The notes below the pieces were generated by a model, which did not search any database, was not told the origin of the DNA, and saw only the letters and a program-made list of their open reading frames with translations. DNA of 56,444 nt from Acidobacteriota bacterium (lineage in GTDB: Bacteria; Acidobacteriota; UBA6911): NCBI GenBank assembly GCA_012719355.1, contig JAAYAM010000183.1, forward strand, positions 1 to 56,444, written 5' to 3'. Positions 1 to 7,430 of the stretch are shown here, piece by piece; positions within the stretch are counted from its first letter, which is position 1, and every line of letters begins with the position of its first letter. Position numbers and translations under genes: made by a program.

Positions 1-623
1 CACACCACCGGACGTACGGTTCCGTATCCGGCGGTTCAGTTAATCTTCTGTTGGGCTATACGAACCGTTGCCAGCAGTGATAGCAGCCCCAGTTGATCAA
101 AGAACCTCTTCGGAAAGGCCTCATTCAAGACGCTCCCGGATTCCACCAGCTGCCACGCCCGTTCGTAGCGGATTTCCAAGCCCTAACCTCATCGAGACCT
201 CGGGCCTTCAGTCGCTTGAAGCGGGTCCAAACACGCTTCCACTGCCGCCAAAGCATGCAACGGAGCTTGAGCCATAGCCATTCGTCCAGTTCCTCAAACG
301 TCCCCCGCGTCTCGGACAGATGAAAGTAGTTAGCCCATCCTCGAATGACGGGATTAAGCTACCAAGCTTTCGCACTCCCTTCCCATCCGGCTTTGGTATC
401 TCGAGTCCGCCGGACTGGTTTCGGTTCGTAGCTGCCTGATAGCAGTCTCTCTTTGATTTCAGGCCATTGCTCCTTCAGATACGCTCTAAGATCCACAACG
501 GTCATGCCATCGACTCCCGCCGCGCCCTTATTGCTCTCTACACGGTGCCGTCCGGCTGGCAGTTCCCCTGACCGGGTCTGCAGAGGACTTTCACCTCCAA
601 GGTGTGCGCCCTGCCGGGCGCAC
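1..623 (-). pseudogene. Internally deleted group II intron with remnant reverse transcriptase/maturase
   Basis: Read on the minus strand, the element starts at 623 with GTGCGCCCGG, a typical group II intron 5' end. About 100 bases later comes the RT0 start of an intron-encoded protein (NKGAAGVDGMTV, then KPVRR). A frameshift follows, then IPKPDGKGVRKLG. Near 355-365 the frame jumps straight to the thumb/maturase part (NPVIRGWANYF, then WRQWKR and WKSATNGRG), which ends in a stop near 100. RT domains 1-7, including the YADD catalytic site, are missing, and most of RNA domain I also seems lost. Bases 1-40 form the GC-rich stem usually found after the ORF; domains V and VI would lie beyond the window edge. 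No functional protein is possible. A defective intron that could be mobilised in trans cannot be excluded, but the deleted RNA argues against it. Confidence 0.85.
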
Positions 624-665
624 CAAAGAAAAGAGCCGTGAACGCCTCGAGTCGTTCACGGCTCT
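624..665 (-). terminator. Rho-independent terminator hairpin beside the intron
   Basis: Bases 632-644 and 653-665 form a perfect 13-bp stem with an 8-base loop. On the minus strand the stem is followed directly by TTTTCTTTG and then by the intron start. Group IIC introns are known to insert just after terminator stem-loops, so this is probably the intron's target site. No gene ending just upstream on the minus strand was found, so the transcript it once served is unknown. Confidence 0.75.
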
Positions 666-1070
666 CTCACCCCTTCTTTTGTCACATTTCAGGGGACCGG
701 CGGCCTGGCGACCCGGGCATACACGGGGACGCGCCACCAACACCAAACATCAGCCTGAAATGTTCTGTTTATGTCCATTAAGAAATCCGTCCGGCAGAAA
801 CACTGTATTTCTAACACAAACCGGGCCGCGCCGAAACCAAAAAACCGCTGCGGCGCAAAATCTTCTCGAGTTCCACACTGTGTCGGATCTGCAACGAAAT
901 CGTTAGTCGAAATGCCGCACAGACTCGACCTGAAGGCGGCATACCTTTGATGGACAATGATTTAAGAGCTTTCTTCCCGAGTAAGGGAAAAATGGAACGA
1001 GATTTGCTAAGATGATGTCTTTTTGAGTCTCCAGGCAGATTTAATGCTCTTTTTCGTACAGGATTAGCTC
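666..1070. other. Non-coding stretch upstream of lpxC
   Basis: About 400 bases without a convincing gene. Short open frames here lack ribosome binding sites and recognisable protein content. A 7-bp inverted repeat (ATGCCGC / GCGGCAT, 912-918 and 936-942) could form a hairpin. An AGGA lies just before the lpxC start codon. The lpxC promoter must lie here, but no good -35/-10 pair could be assigned. Confidence 0.5.
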
Positions 1071-1955
1071 ATGTTTAAGTACCAAAGGACCTTGCGCAGG
1101 AAGATCAGCTTCGAAGGTATCGGCCTTCACACCGGCTATTCGGTAAGACTTACGCTTCAGCCGGCGCCGCCGGGAACGGGAATCAGGTTTCGCCGGATAG
1201 ATCTGAAGAACTTTGAAATTGAAGCGATCCGCACTCATGTTGCCAAGGTCAGCTATGCTACAACCCTGATGAAGAAAGGAGTGATGATCTCGACAGTGGA
1301 GCATCTCCTTTCGGCCCTTTACGGCCTTGGAATCGACAACCTGTATCTGGACATAGACTCCATGGAAGTCCCGATTCTGGACGGCAGTGGAGTGCAGTAT
1401 GTCGAGGCAATCGAAAAAACCGGCATAGTGGAGCAGGAGGCGCCGCGCGAATACATTGTCATCGAAGAGCCGATCGAAGTGCGTCATGGAGACAAAGTCG
1501 CCGGCGTCTATCCCTATCCTTCTCCCAAGGCAACCTACATCATAGATTTCGAACACCAGGCGATCGGCTATCAGAAGATCGAAATCGATCTCACGCCCGA
1601 ATCGTATTGCAGCGAGATCGCGATAGCCCGTACTTTTGGTTTCACTTCCGATATCGAGTATCTGAAAAGCCTCGGCCTGATACGCGGGGGGTCACTGGAA
1701 AACGCCGTTGTGCTCGACTCCTCGGGCATCGTCAACGATCATCTCCGCTGTCCTGACGAGTTTGTGCGCCACAAGCTTCTCGATCTTCTGGGAGATATTT
1801 CGCTGGCGGGGCATCCGATCATCGGGCATCTGTACGCGGAACGCGCGGGACATGCGATTCACACGGCGCTCGCCGACAAGATAGCCAGGCTGAAGAGCCA
1901 CTACCACATCTGCACGACGGAAGAGATGGAACCATCCTTCGCGGAGGCCGGATGA
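1071..1955 (+). CDS. lpxC: UDP-3-O-acyl-N-acetylglucosamine deacetylase
   Basis: Cytosolic zinc deacetylase of the first committed step of lipid A synthesis: it removes the acetyl group from UDP-3-O-acyl-GlcNAc. The product has 294 residues, close to the usual length. Zinc ligands are visible as H78 (in STVEHLLSAL), H234 and D238 (in RHKLLDLLGD). E77 is the expected general base and H261 (AGHAIH) the other catalytic histidine. The N-terminal RTLRRKISFEGIGLHTG is typical of the family. It is not fused to FabZ, as happens in some phyla, and no other lpx gene lies nearby. It stands alone behind a long non-coding stretch and ends only 4 bases from the convergent cyclase gene. The gene implies a lipopolysaccharide-bearing outer membrane. 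Confidence 0.97.
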   Translation: MFKYQRTLRRKISFEGIGLHTGYSVRLTLQPAPPGTGIRFRRIDLKNFEIEAIRTHVAKVSYATTLMKKGVMISTVEHLLSALYGLGIDNLYLDIDSMEVPILDGSGVQYVEAIEKTGIVEQEAPREYIVIEEPIEVRHGDKVAGVYPYPSPKATYIIDFEHQAIGYQKIEIDLTPESYCSEIAIARTFGFTSDIEYLKSLGLIRGGSLENAVVLDSSGIVNDHLRCPDEFVRHKLLDLLGDISLAGHPIIGHLYAERAGHAIHTALADKIARLKSHYHICTTEEMEPSFAEAG

Positions 1956-1959
1956 GCTG

Positions 1960-2580
1960 TCATCTCCACAGGACGGCGCGGACGGGCGAACCGTCTGATC
2001 CCGCGATTTTCAATGGGAGGCATGCCAGCCAGTAGTCCCCGGGAGAGATCAAGTCGAGCGCAAGCCCTTCCACAATCACGACTCCACTGCTCAACAGCGT
2101 CTTGTGCGCCAGAAGATCGGTGCTGTCGAAAGGATCGACGGAAGGGGTATCGATACCAACCAGCAGTATACCTTTTCCAACCAGGAACTCAGCAGCCTTC
2201 TGATCCAGGCACGTGTAGTTCTGATCGAATAAGCGGTCGGGGGAAGGATGATCGCACGTCTTGAACAAAACCCTGCGTACTCCCTGCCAGTCTATTCCCT
2301 CGAAATGCCCGGGCAGAATACACTTCCTCCCGACGAGATCCAGGACGCGAGCCGGCCCGACGAAATGACTGAGCGGAAGCAAGGCGACATCAGTGCCGGT
2401 CCTGATCAGATGCAGCGGAGCATCGACGTGGGTTCCCGTGTGACTCCCAAGCGCGATCAATGAGACGTTTGAAGCCGCGCCTTCTTCCATGGACAGGGAC
2501 TGAGTCCGGGAAAACTCCGGATCGCCTGGCCAGACGGCCATCCCTTCAAAGAGCGTCCTGGATATGTCGAAAAACTCCAT
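1960..2580 (-). CDS. Cyclase/arylformamidase family metal hydrolase (KynB-like)
   Basis: 206-residue member of the cyclase family that includes kynurenine formamidase (KynB, about 209 residues), a metal-dependent hydrolase of N-formylkynurenine. The signature HTGTHVDAPLH occupies residues 47-57 and supplies the metal-binding histidines and aspartate. A second family block, GIDTPSVDP, is followed by a HK pair and then VIVEGLAL. The start MEFFDISRTL matches the usual N-terminus. It lies 18 bases downstream of the secreted protein at 2599-3360 on the same strand and may be cotranscribed with it. No other tryptophan catabolism gene is nearby, so the substrate could be a different formamide, ester or lactone. 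Family assignment is firm; the reaction is not. Confidence 0.85.
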   Translation of the reverse strand: MEFFDISRTLFEGMAVWPGDPEFSRTQSLSMEEGAASNVSLIALGSHTGTHVDAPLHLIRTGTDVALLPLSHFVGPARVLDLVGRKCILPGHFEGIDWQGVRRVLFKTCDHPSPDRLFDQNYTCLDQKAAEFLVGKGILLVGIDTPSVDPFDSTDLLAHKTLLSSGVVIVEGLALDLISPGDYWLACLPLKIAGSDGSPVRAVLWR

Positions 2581-2598
2581 GAGCTGGTTTCCGGCACC

Positions 2599-3360
2599 TT
2601 ACTTCGCAGGCAGCGGCTTGGAAAAGAAGCTGTCCTGCAGGTTGTTGTTGTATGTGATCTGGTTGGTGAAAATCTGGCGGTAGCGGCGTCCGTTGACAAA
2701 AACGTCGACCCTCAGGGGAGTCTTGACGCCCTGGATTACATGCCATTGGCTGAATTCGACGACGAAGCGCCGGCGCACTCCGCGGCTATCCACAGCCCTG
2801 TATTCAACCCTGGCGGGCAGCTTTGAGATACGATCAAAGTAGACGATTGTCTCATCATTTTCGGGATCCACGATCTTGACGACTTCGAGTGTGACATCGT
2901 GCCCTTCGCCGGGTCCGAGATAGAAAAGCTTGTTCTCAGGATCTTTGTACCGGAACCGGATGATGTTGTCGAGCGCATGCTTGACCGCTTCCTTGAAGCC
3001 CTTCATCTCATCCGGCTTGGCTTCCCGGACCGGTTTCTGTCCCTCGAGAATCCAGCCCTCATTCTTCTCGAGATTAAAGACCTCGATATCAAGCTCCTTC
3101 TTCCGGTTGCCGGACTCAAAGCGGCTCTTGTCGGGCAGCTTGGTGTAATCGGTAAACCGTATCATGGGAGAGTTCCGGCCCTCCTGGTCGAAGAGAAAAT
3201 ACTGTCCCGTAGATACCATATCGGCAACATTCAGGTAGGCCTCGCCGCCCATGGCTTCAATAGCATCCTGAAAGAGCTTGTTTATTGTTTCTTCATCCTG
3301 GCTCAACGAAAGCGGAGCCAGGCCGGCAAAGAGGCAGAGTGTCAGGAGTAGTCTTTTCAT
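2599..3360 (-). CDS. Secreted outer membrane lipoprotein-sorting-like protein
   Basis: 253 residues with a clear signal peptide (MKRLLLTLCLFAGLAPLSLS, then QDEET), so it is exported to the periplasm. The rest resembles the LolA/LolB-like beta fold found in many envelope proteins: an early helical part containing EAMGG, then alternating strands ending in VKTPLRVDVFVNGRRYRQ. No catalytic motif is seen. An AAAGGA stands just before the ATG. The gene is divergent from the HD-domain gene at 3470, with a 109-base gap between them. A role in lipoprotein or lipid handling is an inference from the fold only. Confidence 0.7.
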   Translation of the reverse strand: MKRLLLTLCLFAGLAPLSLSQDEETINKLFQDAIEAMGGEAYLNVADMVSTGQYFLFDQEGRNSPMIRFTDYTKLPDKSRFESGNRKKELDIEVFNLEKNEGWILEGQKPVREAKPDEMKGFKEAVKHALDNIIRFRYKDPENKLFYLGPGEGHDVTLEVVKIVDPENDETIVYFDRISKLPARVEYRAVDSRGVRRRFVVEFSQWHVIQGVKTPLRVDVFVNGRRYRQIFTNQITYNNNLQDSFFSKPLPAK

Positions 3361-3431
3361 GATCCTTTCTGTCGTAAGTGCAACTATCCAGAACGTAAGG
3401 ATATCACAAGAAGCAACAGGGAAAAGAGCCG

Positions 3432-3461
3432 TTGACTGCGTGCATGTTCAGGCGGGATAAT
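3432..3461 (+). promoter_or_regulatory. Strong sigma-70-type promoter, probably giving a leaderless mRNA
   Basis: TTGACT (3432-3437) and GATAAT (3456-3461) are separated by 18 bases. The expected start of transcription, about 7 bases after the -10 box, falls at roughly 3468, essentially at the ATG at 3470. No Shine-Dalgarno sequence precedes that ATG. The same spacing and a shared GCGGGATAATGCCG core occur before moeA at 9296-9325. Confidence 0.6.
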
Positions 3462-3469
3462 GCCGCCCG

Positions 3470-4363
3470 ATGTCGCCCGGAGACGATTTTCGCACCATAG
3501 TCGAATCCAGATACCCCGGCCTGATCGATCGCGTCCGCGATGTCATACAGGAATCCGAACGCAGCTTTGAAGGACGGGGGAATCACTCGGAGAGCTTCCT
3601 GTGGGAGCACACGCTGCATGCCGCTTCAATCGCACTGCAGCTGGCAAAAGCAGAGGGGGTCGATCCGTCTATTCCTGTGATCGCGGCGCTTTTCCATGAC
3701 GCGGGCAAATTTGCCGGCGGACGTTATCACAGCGACGATACCGCCGAAGAAGAGGAGTCCGCTCGAATCGCCCGGGAGATCCTTGGGAAGTTCGGCATGA
3801 AACCTGCCGCAATCAGGCAGGTAATGGCAGGATTGAGAGCACTCTACAATGAAAAGGCCAGGAAGAACTCCGTAGCCGCGATCATCCACGACGCCGATTT
3901 TCTATCGAAGTTCGGCGCCCTCGGGGTTGCCTCCTTCTTTATCAAGTCGGCGCTTCGGAGGAGAACACTCCGGTCAGCCCTCCTCGGCTACCTCAGCAAG
4001 GAACTTACCTACGCTTCGTGCCTCCCGCTCAACATGCACACGTCGGCTGGACGGAAACTCGCGTCCAGGAAATCGTCGCAGTCGATAAAGTTCTTCCGTT
4101 CACTTCTGGCTGAACTGCGCGATTCGCAAATCGCGGATTTGAGCATTCGCCGGCTGCGCGTGCCCAACCCATCGGCCGGGAATGGTTTTCTGACCATACA
4201 AGTTGTCGTTTCACCCGCATGTCCGAGGTGCGGGACCCGATGGAAGCACGTCTGGACAACGGAAAAGGGTGTGAAGTGCCACAAGCTGATTGTCGAGTGG
4301 ACATGCAGCCGATGCGCCGAACGTGTCGATACATCCTTCTGTCTGCCTGAAGTAACGGGTTGA
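3470..4363 (+). CDS. HD-domain phosphohydrolase with C-terminal zinc ribbon
   Basis: 297 residues. The HD domain covers about residues 40-150, with metal ligands at H47 (LWEHT), H76-D77 (ALFHDAGKF) and D141 (IIHDAD). Such domains hydrolyse nucleotides or other phosphate esters. A basic helical segment follows (about 155-225). The C-terminus carries a zinc ribbon with CPRC at 251-254 and CSRC at 279-282. The combination suggests nucleic-acid or tRNA/nucleotide binding, but no substrate can be named. The start codon lies directly at the predicted transcription start, so translation may be leaderless. A weak GGGGT hairpin lies just behind the stop codon. Confidence 0.8.
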   Translation: MSPGDDFRTIVESRYPGLIDRVRDVIQESERSFEGRGNHSESFLWEHTLHAASIALQLAKAEGVDPSIPVIAALFHDAGKFAGGRYHSDDTAEEEESARIAREILGKFGMKPAAIRQVMAGLRALYNEKARKNSVAAIIHDADFLSKFGALGVASFFIKSALRRRTLRSALLGYLSKELTYASCLPLNMHTSAGRKLASRKSSQSIKFFRSLLAELRDSQIADLSIRRLRVPNPSAGNGFLTIQVVVSPACPRCGTRWKHVWTTEKGVKCHKLIVEWTCSRCAERVDTSFCLPEVTG

Positions 4364-4444
4364 ACCCCTTCCCTGGGGTGCCCGGGCCCAAAGCCGCGAC
4401 CGATATGCAATAATTACTCACAGGATTCTGCGGAGGGCAGACTT

Positions 4445-4972
4445 ATGCAGAAATCGGTGGTGTTGACAATCACTGGGACAGACCGGACCGGCCTGGTCGA
4501 GTCCCTGGCCAAGCTCATAGCAGACAGCCGCGGCAGTTGGATGGAGAGTCGCATGTGCAGTCTCGGTGGGAAATTCGCCGGAATTCTGAGGATACTTGTT
4601 CCTGAACCCGGTGAAGAGACGCTGATCCGGTCTATCGAAAACCTGAAATCCGAGGGGCTGTCGGTCGTCATCTATCCTGACCGGACTTTGAAGGAAACAG
4701 CCTCTCAGCATACAAGAACCGTCTCACTCAGTCTGGTCGGACAGCACAGACCGGGCATCATCTACCAGATCTCTTCTGCGCTCGCACATCAGAAGGTGAA
4801 TGTCCAGGAACTCGAGACCGAATGCACCAGCGCGCCGATGTCCGGAGAGATGATTTTCAGAGCATCGGTCACGCTGGAGATACCCGACACGTGCCGAATG
4901 AGCGAACTCCGCCGGGAACTGGAGGAAATCGGAAGCGAGCTGATGGTGGACATCTCCTTCAGCGAGTCATGA
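4445..4972 (+). CDS. Two-ACT-domain protein, GcvR-like
   Basis: 175 residues built of two ACT domains, about 4-80 and 90-170. The first opens with VVLTITGTDRTGLVESLAKL, the second with VSLSLVGQHRPGIIYQISSAL; both show the ligand-binding D/H-R-x-G turn. This is the layout of the GcvR/glycine cleavage repressor family, which senses an amino acid and acts through protein contacts rather than by binding DNA. GCGGAGGGC lies at proper distance before the ATG. The last 14 bases overlap the convergent antiporter gene. The regulated pathway cannot be read from the neighbours. Confidence 0.8.
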   Translation: MQKSVVLTITGTDRTGLVESLAKLIADSRGSWMESRMCSLGGKFAGILRILVPEPGEETLIRSIENLKSEGLSVVIYPDRTLKETASQHTRTVSLSLVGQHRPGIIYQISSALAHQKVNVQELETECTSAPMSGEMIFRASVTLEIPDTCRMSELRRELEEIGSELMVDISFSES

Positions 4973-6323
4973 CCGCGACCTTTTCTTTCCTGCTCAGGGT
5001 CAATTTCAGAAGCGGCGGCGTGATCAAAGTGGTCACAATGATCATGATCACGATGGCTGAGTAGGTGAAGTCATCCACGACCTTCAGACTCTTCCCGATG
5101 CTGGCGAAAATCAGGCCGACCTCTCCTCTTGGAATCATCCCTACCCCGATCGTGAGCCGATCGATGCTCTTTTCCCGCACCCCCAACCCGCATATCTGTT
5201 TTCCCAGTATGGCGGCAACGGTCAGACCGGCGGCGAGTCCGAGCACCGGCAGGTTCATAAAGGACTCCAGTCGCACCTGAATCCCCATCATCACGAAGAA
5301 AACCGGCACAAGGAATGACGAAACGGGCCTTATCAGGTCCTCGAGTTGTATCTCTTCACGAAAACCGCGGAAGTACACCTGCTCGAGCAGCAATCCTGCC
5401 GCGAAGGCTCCGACTATGGGCGCCAGCCCGGCGGCATCAGCTGCATAGGCCAGCAGGAATGCAAAAACAAGTGAGGAAACCAGTACCAGTCCGCTCACCT
5501 TAAGACGCGATATCTGCTTCAGAATGCGGGGAACGAGGAACACCCCAAGGACCAGCGTTCCACCCAGGAACAGAACCGCCCGCGCTGTCAAGGAGACGAT
5601 CGAGACGAGCTCAAGGGGGAGCCCGGCTTGCGCCGCGCTGACGACGCCGGCGACGGACGCCAGCACAATCAATCCAAGAACGTCATCGATCACGGCGGCG
5701 CCCAGAATTATCTGCGCCTCATTCAGCTGCAGTTTTCCAAGATCCTTGAATACCCTTGCCGTTATCCCGACACTTGTGGCGCACAGGACGGCTCCGATGA
5801 ACAGGTGGATGTAATTGAGGCTGAAGTCCTGCGGAACCTGTCCGTGCAATCCTGCCGGCAGTTCCCGTATGAAGAGCCAGCTCGCGCCGAACCCGAGGAC
5901 GAAGGGGGCGATGACTCCGAGCACGGCCACCAGCATCGATGTCGATCCCAGCTTCATCATCCCTTTCACGGTCGACTCCAGCCCGACCTCAAACAGGAGA
6001 ACGATAACGCCGATGCGGGCGAGGCTGTCGATGGCAACTGCCCAATCGGCCTCCAGCGGAGATATTCGCAGCGGCTCGAAAAAACTCCATGCCGGGTTGA
6101 TCAGTACCAAATTGCCCAGCACGATGCCGCCGATCAGTTCTCCAAGGACAGAAGGCAGTTTCAGACGCTCGAAGATCTCACCGCCAAGCTTGGCAGCAAT
6201 GAGAATTGCACTCAGGGCAAGGAGAGTGGGAGCGATAGGATCGCCATGAGATGCGACACCCTCGGCAAATGCGGCACGTTCCCCGCCCAACCAAATAAGA
6301 ATTATCAGTATCCATTTCCACAT
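4959..6323 (-). CDS. CPA2-family cation:proton antiporter
   Basis: 454-residue integral membrane protein with about 12 hydrophobic segments, of the NapA/KefB-type monovalent cation:H+ antiporters. Family marks are LFEVGLE (110-116), ATSVGITA (182-189) and the essential aspartate pair D213-D214 in AAVIDDVLGL, which points to Na+/H+ exchange. An N-terminal signal-like segment precedes the first core helix. There is no C-terminal TrkA-N domain, so it is a short NapA-like form rather than a KefB/C channel. Its 3' end overlaps the ACT gene. It is divergent from the HTH regulator at 6467. Confidence 0.9.
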   Translation of the reverse strand: MWKWILIILIWLGGERAAFAEGVASHGDPIAPTLLALSAILIAAKLGGEIFERLKLPSVLGELIGGIVLGNLVLINPAWSFFEPLRISPLEADWAVAIDSLARIGVIVLLFEVGLESTVKGMMKLGSTSMLVAVLGVIAPFVLGFGASWLFIRELPAGLHGQVPQDFSLNYIHLFIGAVLCATSVGITARVFKDLGKLQLNEAQIILGAAVIDDVLGLIVLASVAGVVSAAQAGLPLELVSIVSLTARAVLFLGGTLVLGVFLVPRILKQISRLKVSGLVLVSSLVFAFLLAYAADAAGLAPIVGAFAAGLLLEQVYFRGFREEIQLEDLIRPVSSFLVPVFFVMMGIQVRLESFMNLPVLGLAAGLTVAAILGKQICGLGVREKSIDRLTIGVGMIPRGEVGLIFASIGKSLKVVDDFTYSAIVIMIIVTTLITPPLLKLTLSRKEKVAVMTR

Positions 6324-6466
6324 AGCGCTTCCAAAATAATACCTTACAGTCTTAATATCCAGTATTTAGAGAGAAAAGTCCGCGTTTCGTTTTCTGTGGG
6401 AGACAGCGGCTGCGTGGTTGGTTATTATCTGTGGCAATCTGTCACATTTTAATGGGAGCCCGATAC

Positions 6467-7372
6467 ATGAAGGAAATGCTCACCACCAAAGAAGTAGCGG
6501 AATATCTCAGCATCAACGAGAAACAGGTTTACAGGCTGATCAAGGACAGGAAAATACCCGCCACCAGGATCACGGGGAAGTGGCTGTTCCCCAAGAATCT
6601 GATCGATGAATGGATCATGATGAGCGCCAGGGAGAGTGTTGCGGCAGCGCAGAATCCGCTGGAAAGCCAGATGGTTATAGCAGGGAGCAATGACATAGCC
6701 CTGGAGCTGCTCATCAAGAACGCCAATCTGCAGTATCCCAACTACACGATTTCAGTTTCGAACGTCGGGAGTCTTGCCGGCATCGTGGCTCTCACGCACG
6801 GCAACTGCCATGTTGCGGCAGCACATCTTCTCGACCAGGAAACGGGGGAATACAACAGCTCTTTCATCAAGAAGCATTTTCCTGAACTGAAGATAGTGCT
6901 CCTGAACGTCGCGCACCGCGAGCAGGGGCTTATCGTCAAGAAAGGGAATCCCCTCGGGATAAAAGGTTTGACTGATCTGGCAGGCGGGAAATGTACCTTC
7001 GTGAACCGGCAGGACGGATCAGGCACCAGGGTCCTGCTCGATTACCGCCTGAAAGAGAATGGGATTGACCCGGCCGGGATCAAGGGCTACGACAGAATCG
7101 CCAACACTCATATGGAAGTTGGACTGGAGGTCTTCAGCGGATCGGCGGACGTGGGACTCGGGATCATGACCGTGGCAAAGATGCTCGACCTCGATTTCAT
7201 ACCGCTGACCACCGAGAGGTTCGATTTGATCATACCCACCGAAACCTACTCATCAGGGGCGGTCAAGGCGCTGCGCGAGGTCCTGAGTTCAAAGGAATTC
7301 AAATCCCACATAATCAAAATGGGCGGATATGAAACGCGCGATACGGGCAAGATAGTCTACGAGCGTGCCTAA
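6467..7372 (+). CDS. HTH (excisionase-type) regulator fused to a PBP-like domain
   Basis: 301 residues. Residues 1-50 form an excisionase/MerR-like helix-turn-helix (TTKEVAEYLSINEKQVYRL, with ITGKWLFP). Residues about 65-301 are a periplasmic-binding-protein-like domain of the type found with molybdopterin genes. Key blocks are SNVGSLAG, LLDQETGEYN, NRQDGSGTRVLLDY and SADVGLGI. The same domain forms the C-terminus of the MoeA fusion at 10627-12552. The protein probably senses molybdate, tungstate or a cofactor precursor and controls the adjacent oxidoreductase and moeA genes; this is inference from context. I chose the ATG at 6467 over the upstream 6431 because GGGAG lies 10 bases before it and the HTH begins just after it. 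Confidence 0.88.
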   Translation: MKEMLTTKEVAEYLSINEKQVYRLIKDRKIPATRITGKWLFPKNLIDEWIMMSARESVAAAQNPLESQMVIAGSNDIALELLIKNANLQYPNYTISVSNVGSLAGIVALTHGNCHVAAAHLLDQETGEYNSSFIKKHFPELKIVLLNVAHREQGLIVKKGNPLGIKGLTDLAGGKCTFVNRQDGSGTRVLLDYRLKENGIDPAGIKGYDRIANTHMEVGLEVFSGSADVGLGIMTVAKMLDLDFIPLTTERFDLIIPTETYSSGAVKALREVLSSKEFKSHIIKMGGYETRDTGKIVYERA

Positions 7373-7380
7373 GAGCGCAA

Positions 7381-7409
7381 GGCGGGAGCTTGTACCTGGA
7401 GCCCCCGCC
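7381..7409. terminator. Bidirectional terminator between convergent genes
   Basis: GGCGGGAGCT at 7381-7390 pairs with AGCCCCCGCC at 7400-7409 apart from one mismatch, with a 9-base loop. On the plus strand it is followed by a short pyrimidine run (CTTTCTCT). It sits between the convergent HTH regulator and aldehyde:ferredoxin oxidoreductase genes and could serve both. Confidence 0.55.
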
Positions 7410-7430
7410 CTTTCTCTGCTTCGCTTCACT

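Noticed and set aside
1-906. Plus-strand open frames of 60-100 codons
   Set aside because: They are antisense to the intron-encoded protein or lie in the non-coding stretch, lack ribosome binding sites and show no protein-like composition.
5628-6452. Long plus-strand frame over the antiporter gene
   Set aside because: It is antisense to a membrane protein with clear antiporter motifs; its composition is that of a shadow frame.
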